DNA of 64,000 nucleotides from positions 124,001 to 188,000 of the forward strand of contig NZ_JARVWW010000002.1 of NCBI RefSeq assembly GCF_029846715.1, written 5' to 3'. The notes beneath the pieces were generated by a model. That model saw nothing but the letters and a program-made list of their open reading frames with translations, searched no databases and was not told where the DNA came from. The translations under genes were made by a program, and so were the position numbers. The DNA is from Bradyrhizobium nivariense (lineage in GTDB: Bacteria; Pseudomonadota; Alphaproteobacteria; Rhizobiales; Xanthobacteraceae). Below, piece by piece: positions 56,928-64,000 of the stretch (positions are counted from its first letter, which is position 1; each line of letters opens with the position of its first letter).

Positions 56928-58933
56928 ATGCCTCTCACCAATTTGAAATCTCATCTCGCCGCCGCGATGCAGCTGTTTCGCGTGCCTGCCGACCCCGACC
57001 TCACGCGCGCGCAGTTCGACGCCTTCTCCAAGCAGGTCCCGCTGCTCTACTTCCTCCTCATGAGCAACTCGATCGCGGTTGCCTATACCTATGTGAACGT
57101 GGCCCCGGACTGGCTGACGCTGATCGTGCCGTCAGTGCTGACCGCGCTCGCCGCACTTCGCACCTTCTGGTGGCTGCGCCAACGGCATCTCGTGCGCACC
57201 GATGCCGACATCCTGCGCAATCTGCGCGCCACCAACTGGATGACATTGCCGATCGGTGCGGGCTTCACCGCCTGGTCCTTCGCGCTCTACCCTTACGGCG
57301 ATCCATTCGCCAAGAGCCAGGTCGCCTTCTACATGGCGGTGACCGTGATCGGCTGCATCTTCTCGCTGATGCATCTGCGCTCGGCGGCGCTGATCGTGAC
57401 GCTGGTCGTCGACGTGCCGTATGTGCTGTTCTTCTGGGCCACCGGCGAGCCGACACTGAAGGCGATCGCCGTCAACAATTTGCTCGTGTCGGGCGCGATG
57501 GTGACGGTGCTGTTCATCTATTATCGCGACTTCGCCGATCTCGTCACGAGCCGCAAATCGCTGCTGGCGCAGCAGGCGGCCACCCAAGCCCTCTCGGACG
57601 AGAACTTCCGCCTCGCCAATCTCGATTCCCTGACCGAGCTGCCGAACCGCCGCCGCTTCTTCGCCGAGCTGTCGAGCGCCTTCGCTGACGCCGAGCGCAG
57701 GAGCGTTCGCGTTGCGGTCGGGATCATCGACCTCGACGGCTTCAAGCCGATCAACGACAATTACGGCCATTCGGTCGGCGACCGCGTTCTGATCGAGGCG
57801 GGTCGGCGCATCCGCGAGGTCTGCGAGGGCTTTGGCCCGCAGCGGGTGGAATTCGCCAGGCTCGGCGGCGACGAATTCGGCCTCGTCGTGTGTGGCGACC
57901 CCGACGACGCGGATCTGATGCGGCTCGGCGAACGCATCGGTGACCAGGTCAAGCTGCCCTATCAGCTCGACACCGCCCATACCGGGCTGTCCTGCTCGAT
58001 CGGCTTCGCGCTATTCCCGCAATCGGCAACGACGGCGGAAGCGCTGTATGAATGCGCCGACTATTCGCTCTATCACGCCAAGCGCCATCTGCGCGGCCGC
58101 ACCGTAATCTTCTCGAGCGAGCTCGAGGCCGAGATCCGCAGCCGCGGCGTCATCGAGAATTTGCTGCGCACCGCCGATTTCAGCACCGAGATGCACCTGG
58201 TGTTCCAGCCGATCGTGGACGCCATGCGTGAGCACACTACCGGCTTCGAGGTGCTGGCGCGCTGGCACAGCGCCCGCCTCGGCCTGGTTTCGCCGGCCGA
58301 CTTCATTCCGGCCGCCGAGCGCATCGGCCTGATCCGGCCGCTGACGCAGGCGCTGCTGGCGCGCGCGCTCGCGACGGCCAGGACCTGGCCCGACCACATC
58401 CGGCTGTCGTTCAACCTGTCCGCCCACGACGTCTGCTCGCCCGAGGGCATCCTGCCGCTGATCACCATCGTCGAGAAGAGCGGGCTGCCGCCGCACCGGA
58501 TCGATTTCGAGATCACCGAGACCGCAGTCACCTTTGATTTCGTGCGCGCACAGCAGTCGATCGCAGCATTGAAGGCGATGGGCTGCGGCATTTCGCTGGA
58601 CGATTTCGGCACCGGCTATTCGTCGCTGAGCCACGTGCACCGTCTGCCGCTCGACAAGATCAAGGTCGACCGCAGCTTCGTCGCCGACATCAACGACAAT
58701 CCGGTGAGCCACAAGATCATCAAGTCCCTCACGGGCCTCTGTGACGACATGGAGATCGCCTGCGTCGCCGAGGGCGTCGAGACTCGCGCCCAGCTCGACA
58801 CCCTGCGCCGGCTCGGATGCGACTTCATCCAGGGCTACTACTTCGCAAGCCCATGCGGGGCGACACGATCGACGAGTATCTCGCAAAGGAACGCCAGCGC
58901 CTCGACGGCGCCGGAGCCAAGATCGTGGCCTGA
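56928..58933 (+). CDS. Membrane GGDEF-EAL cyclic-di-GMP protein with a 3' frameshift
   Basis: N-terminal half: about six TM helices (PLLYFLLMSNSIAVAYTYV, LTLIVPSVLTALAALRTFWWL, LIVTLVVDVPYVLFFWATG), then a diguanylate cyclase domain with RLGGDEFGLVV near residue 313, and an EAL domain from about 420 with EVL for EAL (GFEVLARWHS), ETAVTF, LDDFGTGYSSL and AEGVET. A -1 shift near 58847, where GCAAGCCC replaces the expected GCAAAGCCC, throws the last 28 codons out of frame. The correct end would read KPMRGDTIDEYLAKERQRL and stop at 58931-58933. As written, the frame runs on to 60776 antisense to hutU. The lesion may be natural or a sequence error. Confidence 0.85.
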
Positions 58934-58940
58934 GGCGCGC

Positions 58941-60608
58941 CTAGCCGAGACTCGGCAGATCGAGCCCGTTGTCGCGGGCGCATTCGATCGCGGTGTCGTA
59001 GCCCGCGTCGGCGTGGCGCATGACGCCGCTGGCTGGATCGTTCCAGAGCACGCGCGCGATCCGCTTCGCCGCTTCCGGCGTACCGTCGGCGACGATCACC
59101 ATGCCGGCATGCTGGGAATAGCCGATGCCGACGCCGCCGCCATGGTGCAGCGAGACCCAGGTCGCGCCGCTGGCGCAGTTGAGCAGCGCATTGAGCAAGG
59201 GCCAGTCGGACACTGCGTCCGACCCGTCCTTCATCGCCTCGGTTTCGCGGTTGGGGCTCGCCACCGAGCCGCTGTCGAGATGATCGCGGCCGATCACGAT
59301 GGGTGCCTTCAATTCGCCGCGCGCCACCATTTCATTGAAGGCAAGGCCCAGGCGGTCGCGATCGCCGAGGCCGACCCAGCAGATCCGCGCCGGCAGGCCC
59401 TGGAACTTGATGCGCTCTTTGGCCATGTCGAGCCAATTATGCAGGTGCTTGTCGTCCGGCATCAGCTCCTTGACCTTGGCGTCGGTCTTGAAGATATCCT
59501 CGGGATCGCCCGACAGCGCGGCCCAGCGGAACGGCCCGACGCCGCGGCAAAACAAGGGACGGATATAGGCGGGGACGAAGCCGGGAAAATCGAAGGCATT
59601 CTTCAGGCCCATGTCCTGCGCCATCTGGCGGATGTTGTTGCCGTAGTCGAGCGTCGGGATGCCTTGCGCATGGAAATCCAGCATCGCCTGGACGTGCTCG
59701 ACCATCGAGGTTTTCGAGGCGCGCTCCACGGATTTGGGATCGGCGGCGCGCTTGGTCTCCCACTCGGCGAGCGTCCAGCCCTTCGGCAAGTAGCCGTTGA
59801 TCGGATCGTGCGCGCTGGTCTGGTCGGTGACGATGTCGGGCCTGACGCCGTGGCGGACCAGCTCAGGAAAAATCTCCGCGGCATTGCCGAGCAGGCCAAC
59901 CGAGACCGCCTTCTTCGTCTTCGCCGCCTCCGCCATGATCGCAAGCGCCTCGTCGAGTGTTGCGGCTTGGCGATCGAGATAACCGGTGCGCAGCCGCATC
60001 TCGATGCGGCTCGGCTGGCATTCGACCGCGAGCATCGAGGCACCGGCCATGGTCGCAGCCAGCGGCTGCGCGCCGCCCATGCCGCCGAGACCGGCGGTCA
60101 GAATCCATTTGCCGGCGAGGCTGCCGCCATAATGGCGACGGCCAACTTCAACGAAGGTTTCGTAGGTGCCCTGCACGATGCCCTGGCTGCCGATATAGAT
60201 CCAGGAACCCGCCGTCATCTGGCCGTACATCATCAGGCCCTTGCGATCGAGCTCGTTGAAATGATCGAGCGTCGCCCAGTGCGGCACGATGTTGGAGTTG
60301 GCGATCAGGACACGCGGGGCGTCGGCATGGGTGCGGAACACGCCGACCGGCTTGCCGGATTGGATCAGCAGCGTTTCGTCGGCTTCGAGCTTGCGCAAGG
60401 CCGCCGTGATCCGGTCAAAGCTCTCCCAGTCTCGCGCGGCGCGGCCGATGCCGCCATAGACGACGAGCTCGCTCGGACGTTCTGCAACGTCCGGATCGAG
60501 ATTGTTCATGAGCATGCGCAAGGGCGCTTCCGTCAACCAGCTCTTGGCGCTGATTTCGCTGCCGCGGGGCGCGCGGATGATGCGGTCATTGTCCAGTCGG
60601 CGGTTCAT
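58941..60608 (-). CDS. hutU: Urocanate hydratase
   Basis: A 555-residue cytoplasmic enzyme that converts urocanate to imidazolone propionate, using tightly bound NAD as electrophile. Landmarks are [56 protein letters not shown] (NAD site), the conserved Cys in [18 protein letters not shown] and [18 protein letters not shown]. Length is standard. It is the last gene of hutIHU on this strand, 13 bp after hutH. The start at [10 protein letters not shown] was chosen; the frame extends to 60992 but lies inside hutH. Confidence 0.97.
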   Translation of the reverse strand: MNRRLDNDRIIRAPRGSEISAKSWLTEAPLRMLMNNLDPDVAERPSELVVYGGIGRAARDWESFDRITAALRKLEADETLLIQSGKPVGVFRTHADAPRVLIANSNIVPHWATLDHFNELDRKGLMMYGQMTAGSWIYIGSQGIVQGTYETFVEVGRRHYGGSLAGKWILTAGLGGMGGAQPLAATMAGASMLAVECQPSRIEMRLRTGYLDRQAATLDEALAIMAEAAKTKKAVSVGLLGNAAEIFPELVRHGVRPDIVTDQTSAHDPINGYLPKGWTLAEWETKRAADPKSVERASKTSMVEHVQAMLDFHAQGIPTLDYGNNIRQMAQDMGLKNAFDFPGFVPAYIRPLFCRGVGPFRWAALSGDPEDIFKTDAKVKELMPDDKHLHNWLDMAKERIKFQGLPARICWVGLGDRDRLGLAFNEMVARGELKAPIVIGRDHLDSGSVASPNRETEAMKDGSDAVSDWPLLNALLNCASGATWVSLHHGGGVGIGYSQHAGMVIVADGTPEAAKRIARVLWNDPASGVMRHADAGYDTAIECARDNGLDLPSLG

Positions 60609-60621
60609 GCGGAACACCTCG

Positions 60622-62181
60622 TCAAGCAAGTGTCGGAAACGGGTCAGTTGAAAGCACGGCGAGCACTGCCGCCGGCAGCGCATCGGCTTCGACCAGCGCT
60701 GCAGCCCTGGCGAGATCGCCGGCCATGTAGCGGTCGGCGCCGAGCGCCGGTACCTGCTCGCGCAGTGCGGCAATGACGGCAACGAGCGGCGCGCTCGTCG
60801 CATGCGGCGCGCGCAACGTGATGCCTTGGGCGGCGACCAAGAACTCGATGCCGAGGATCGCGGCGAGATTGTCGGCCATGTCGGACAGGCGGCGTGCAGC
60901 ATGCGCGGCCATCGAGACATGGTCTTCCTGGTTGGCACTGGTCGGCGTCGAGTCGATCGAGCAGGCGGCCGCGCGCTGCTTGTTCTCGGCATAGAGCGCG
61001 GCCGCCGTCACCTCGGCGATCATGAAGCCGGAATTGATGCCGGGATCGGGAGTCAGGAACGGCGGCAGGCCGAAATTGAGCGCGGGATCGACCAGCGTCG
61101 CGATGCGCCGCTCGCTGATCGCGCCGATCTCCGACAGCGCCAGCGCGATGGTGTCCGCCGCAAAGGCCACCGGCTCGGCGTGGAAATTGCCGCCGGAGAC
61201 GATCTCGCCGGTCTCGACCAGCACGAGCGGATTGTCGGTGACGGCATTGGCCTCGACGATCAGCGTCCGCGCCGCCTGCACGATCAGGTCGAGCGCTGCG
61301 CCCGCGACCTGCGGCTGGCAGCGCAGGCAATAGGGATCCTGCACGCGCTCGTCGCCTTCGAGATGCGACAGGCGGATGTCGCTGCCGTCGAGCAGCGCCA
61401 TCAAGGTTGCCGCCGCCGCGATCTGTCCGGAATGACCGCGCAGCGCCTGGATCTCGGGGCGGAACGGCGCCGTCGAGGCCATCGCCGCATCGACCGACAG
61501 CGCGCCGGTGACGAGAGCGGCACGGGCCAGGCGAAATGCGCGAAGCACGCCGGAGACGGCGTAGGCAGTCGAGAACTGCGTGCCGTTGATCAGCGCGAGC
61601 CCTTCCTTGGGCCCCAATGTCAGCGGCACGACGCCGGCGGCCGCGAGCGCGTCGCGGCCCGATACGGTCTTGCCGTCCACGATTGCCTGCCCTTCGCCGA
61701 TCATGACCGCAGTCATGTGCGCGAGCGGCGCGAGATCGCCGGAAGCGCCGACCGAACCTTGCTGCGGCACCAGCGGATAGACGCGCCGCGCCAGCATAGC
61801 CTGCAGCTGCTCGATCACCTCGCGGCGCACGCCGGAGGCGCCACGCCCGAGCGAAATGATCTTCAGCGCCATCATCAGGCGGACGATCGGCTCGGGCGTC
61901 GCCAGGCCGACGCCGCAGCAATGCGAGACGATGAGGTTGCGCTGGAGCAGCGTGGTCTGGTCCGGTGGAATCCGCTTCGACGCCAGCTTCCCGAAGCCGG
62001 TGTTGATCCCGTACACGGGAACGTCGGCTTGCGCAGCCCTTGCAACGATCTCCGCGGCCGCGTCGACGCGCGGCCAGAACGAGGGATCGAGTAGCACGGA
62101 TTGCCCTGCAAGCACGCGCGCGAGATCATCGAGGCTGACCGCTCCCGGCTTGACAACGATCGGCGCGTCTTGCTCCGTCAT
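60622..62181 (-). CDS. hutH: Histidine ammonia-lyase
   Basis: A 519-residue enzyme that removes ammonia from histidine to give urocanate. The electrophilic MIO prosthetic group forms from A146-S147-G148 in [14 protein letters not shown]. The conserved Tyr ([13 protein letters not shown]) and Asn/Gln residues in [15 protein letters not shown] and [14 protein letters not shown] are present. The start overlaps the hutI stop by four bases (ATGA), with GAGGGGG upstream, so it is coupled to hutI. Confidence 0.97.
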   Translation of the reverse strand: MTEQDAPIVVKPGAVSLDDLARVLAGQSVLLDPSFWPRVDAAAEIVARAAQADVPVYGINTGFGKLASKRIPPDQTTLLQRNLIVSHCCGVGLATPEPIVRLMMALKIISLGRGASGVRREVIEQLQAMLARRVYPLVPQQGSVGASGDLAPLAHMTAVMIGEGQAIVDGKTVSGRDALAAAGVVPLTLGPKEGLALINGTQFSTAYAVSGVLRAFRLARAALVTGALSVDAAMASTAPFRPEIQALRGHSGQIAAAATLMALLDGSDIRLSHLEGDERVQDPYCLRCQPQVAGAALDLIVQAARTLIVEANAVTDNPLVLVETGEIVSGGNFHAEPVAFAADTIALALSEIGAISERRIATLVDPALNFGLPPFLTPDPGINSGFMIAEVTAAALYAENKQRAAACSIDSTPTSANQEDHVSMAAHAARRLSDMADNLAAILGIEFLVAAQGITLRAPHATSAPLVAVIAALREQVPALGADRYMAGDLARAAALVEADALPAAVLAVLSTDPFPTLA

Positions 62182-63392
62182 TGCCCCCTCCAGATCCGAC
62201 GATGCAGCGGATTGAAGCCGATGCGGTAGACGAGCTCGGCGGGACGCTCGATGTCCCAGATCGCGAGATCGCACCATTTTCCGGCCTCTAACGTGCCGAT
62301 CTCCTCCAGCACACCGAGCGCTCGCGCGCCTTCGCGGGTGACACCGGCCAGGCATTCGGCCACCGTCATCCGGAACAGCGTCGCACCCATGTTCGTGGCG
62401 AGCAGGAGCGAAGTCAGCGGCGAGCTCCCGGGATTGCAGTCGGTCGCCAGCGCCATGGAGACGCCGTGCTTTCGGAATGCCGCGACCGGCGGTTTTTGCG
62501 TCTCGCGGATGAAATAGAAGGCGCCGGGCAGCAGCACGGCCACCGTTTTAGCTTTTGCCATCGCGGCGGCACCGGCTTCGTCGGTGTGCTCGAGATGATC
62601 GGCCGACAGCGCCGAGAATTTTGCGGCGAGCGCAGCGCCGCCGAGGTTCGAGAGCTGGTCGGCATGCAACTTGACCGGCAGTCCAAGCCGCCTCGCCGTC
62701 TCGAACACACGCGCCGTCTGCTCACCCGAAAATGCGATACCCTCCATGAAGGCATCGACGGCATCGGCCAGGCCGGCCTTTGCGACCGCCGGCAACATCT
62801 CCTTGCAGACGAGATCGATGTAGCGATCCTTGTCGCCCTCCGCCTCTGGCGGCAGCGCATGCGCGCCAAGAAACGACGTGCGGATCGCAACCGGCCGCTG
62901 ACGGCCAAGGTTGCGCGCAGCGGACAGCTGCCGCATCTCGGTCTCGATGTCCAAGCCGTAGCCGGACTTGATCTCGACCGTGGTTGCGCCCTCGCCAATC
63001 AGCGCATCGAGCCGCGGCAGCGCGCCCGCGACGAGCTCGGTTTCGCTTGCCTTGCGCGTCGCGGCCACCGTCGAGACGATGCCGCCGCCGGCGCGCGCGA
63101 TCTCCTCGTAGCTCGCGCCCTTCAGGCGCAGCTCGAACTCGTGGGCACGGTTGCCGCCATAGACCAGATGGGTGTGGCAATCCACGAGGCCGGGCGTGAT
63201 CCAGCGCTCCTCGCAGTCGATGCGTTCGGCTGCATCGGCATCCGCCGGAAAATCGGTCTGCGAACCTGCATAGACGATACGGCCGCCGCGCGCGGCGATC
63301 ACGCCGTGCTCGATCTCGCCGAGATCGGGACGGTCGGCCCGCATCGTGGCGAGGCGGGCGTTATGCCAGATCCGGTCGAAGCGCTCTGCCAT
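62178..63392 (-). CDS. hutI: Imidazolonepropionase
   Basis: A 404-residue amidohydrolase that opens imidazolone propionate to formiminoglutamate. Metal ligands lie in [43 protein letters not shown] and [10 protein letters not shown], as in HutI. First gene of hutIHU, whose promoter faces hutF across a 99-bp gap with a perfect palindromic operator. The standard order continues with hutH and hutU. Confidence 0.97.
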   Translation of the reverse strand: MAERFDRIWHNARLATMRADRPDLGEIEHGVIAARGGRIVYAGSQTDFPADADAAERIDCEERWITPGLVDCHTHLVYGGNRAHEFELRLKGASYEEIARAGGGIVSTVAATRKASETELVAGALPRLDALIGEGATTVEIKSGYGLDIETEMRQLSAARNLGRQRPVAIRTSFLGAHALPPEAEGDKDRYIDLVCKEMLPAVAKAGLADAVDAFMEGIAFSGEQTARVFETARRLGLPVKLHADQLSNLGGAALAAKFSALSADHLEHTDEAGAAAMAKAKTVAVLLPGAFYFIRETQKPPVAAFRKHGVSMALATDCNPGSSPLTSLLLATNMGATLFRMTVAECLAGVTREGARALGVLEEIGTLEAGKWCDLAIWDIERPAELVYRIGFNPLHRRIWRGQ

Positions 63393-63437
63393 GCAACTGT
63401 CCCTTCGCGGATGTCCCTGCGCCCTGGGATGCTTGAC

Positions 63438-63457
63438 TTATATGTCTAGACATATAA
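63438..63457. promoter_or_regulatory. 20-bp perfect palindrome, probable HutC operator
   Basis: TTATATGTCTAGACATATAA lies between the divergent hutI and hutF starts. HutC, a GntR-family repressor relieved by urocanate, binds AT-rich palindromes containing TGT-ACA-type half-sites upstream of hut genes; this site has TATGTC/GACATA half-sites and the right position. No hutC gene is in the window. Confidence 0.75.
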
Positions 63458-63491
63458 TCGTGTCGCGGTTCTGTCCAGCCGGCGTGTAATC

Positions 63492-64000
63492 ATGACCCGA
63501 CTGCATTTCGCCTCCGCGCTCCTGCCCTCGGGCTGGGCCAATGACGTGCAGGTGGCGATCACCGCCGGCGCGATCGCCGAGGTGACGCCGGGCGTGGCGC
63601 CGGCCGCAGGCGACGAGCGCCACCAGATCGCGCTCCCGGGACTTGCGAGCCTGCACAGCCACGCCTTCCAGCGCGGCATGGCGGGACTCGCAGAATTGCG
63701 CGGCGATAGCACCGACACCTTCTGGACCTGGCGCGAGACGATGTATCGCTTCGCGCTGGCGATGACGCCGGATGACGTCGCCGCCGTCGCGACGCTGCTT
63801 TATATCGAGATGCTGGAGCAGGGTTTTACCCGCGTCGGCGAATTCCATTATCTGCATCATGATCGCGACGGCACGCACTACGCCGACCTCGGCGAAATGG
63901 CCGCGCGCATCGCTCAGGCCACCGAGACTTCCGGCATCGGGCTTACGCTGCTGCCGAGCTTTTATGCGCATGGCGGCTTCGGCGGCGCGGCGCCGCATGC
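63492..64000 (+). CDS. hutF: Formimidoylglutamate deiminase (5' part; cut by the window end)
   Basis: The first 169 residues of an amidohydrolase beginning MTRLHFASALLPSGWANDVQ, with LPGLASLHSHAFQRGMAGLAE (metal His-Ser-His), FWTWRETMYRF and EFHYLHHDRDG, characteristic of HutF. It converts N-formimino-glutamate to N-formylglutamate and ammonia; HutG then releases formate. The presence of hutF means this organism uses the five-step route. Divergent from hutIHU across the palindrome. The remaining two thirds lie beyond 64000. Confidence 0.95.
   Translation, partial: MTRLHFASALLPSGWANDVQVAITAGAIAEVTPGVAPAAGDERHQIALPGLASLHSHAFQRGMAGLAELRGDSTDTFWTWRETMYRFALAMTPDDVAAVATLLYIEMLEQGFTRVGEFHYLHHDRDGTHYADLGEMAARIAQATETSGIGLTLLPSFYAHGGFGGAAPH

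Noticed and set aside
58934..60776. C-terminal 600 residues of the 1282-residue plus-strand frame
   Set aside because: It is antisense to hutU and arises only after the frameshift in the GGDEF-EAL gene.
60802..62094. 430-residue plus-strand frame
   Set aside because: Antisense to hutH; hutH has the intact MIO motif and full length.

Overview
The window is high-GC alphaproteobacterial chromosome, almost certainly Bradyrhizobium. Codon use, the interspersed palindromic repeats, and a subclass B3 beta-lactamase that closely matches what I recall of BJP-1 from B. japonicum all point there. No tRNA, rRNA, CRISPR array, transposase or phage gene was seen. Most genes are intact; several fragments and frameshifts mark decay or sequence error.

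Layout. 1-3.1 kb: small hypothetical genes, a truncated GH1 beta-glucosidase and an M48 peptidase. 3.6-6.7 kb: a compact cassette of a Gln/Gly-rich protein with three copies of an amphipathic repeat, a small helical protein and a subtilisin-like protease; I know no described function for this set. 6.7-12.5 kb: a TonB-dependent receptor, a divergent NarL-type two-component system and S-formylglutathione hydrolase. 12.5-27.2 kb: a quinoprotein-associated region with a periplasmic binding protein, a beta-propeller, an ABC ATPase and permease, a CXXCW rhodanese-like protein, a MoxJ-like binding protein, an MBL-fold hydrolase, a fused SoxYZ-like carrier, a NitT-like ABC system and small secreted proteins. 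27.3-31.2 kb: pqqA, lanmodulin, a lanthanide-type PQQ alcohol dehydrogenase (ExaF-like), cytochrome c and a MxaJ/XoxJ-like protein. 33.3-39 kb: an AraC regulator divergent from xoxF-xoxG-frmA-gfa. 39.6-45.5 kb: a molybdenum hydroxylase pair, then a third PQQ dehydrogenase paired with a Rieske protein. 45.7-56.6 kb: truncated hemoglobin, 3-hydroxybutyryl-CoA dehydrogenase, an FAD-linked oxidase, hisC, a split tungstate transporter, secreted low-complexity proteins, a TonB receptor fragment, a frameshifted esterase-like gene and the beta-lactamase. 56.9-64 kb: a frameshifted GGDEF-EAL gene and the histidine utilisation genes hutIHU and hutF, divergent around a 20-bp perfect palindrome.

How the genes work together. 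The core is lanthanide-dependent periplasmic alcohol oxidation. PQQ comes from the PqqA peptide (the processing genes are not in the window). Lanthanide is bound by lanmodulin and may enter through the TonB receptor. Alcohols are oxidised by ExaF-like, XoxF and a third PQQ enzyme, with electrons passing to cytochromes c or a Rieske protein. Formaldehyde is cleared by Gfa, FrmA and FghA. The two-component system and the AraC protein are the likely regulators. The SoxYZ-like carrier, MBL hydrolase and CXXCW protein form a conserved but biochemically undefined quinoprotein module.
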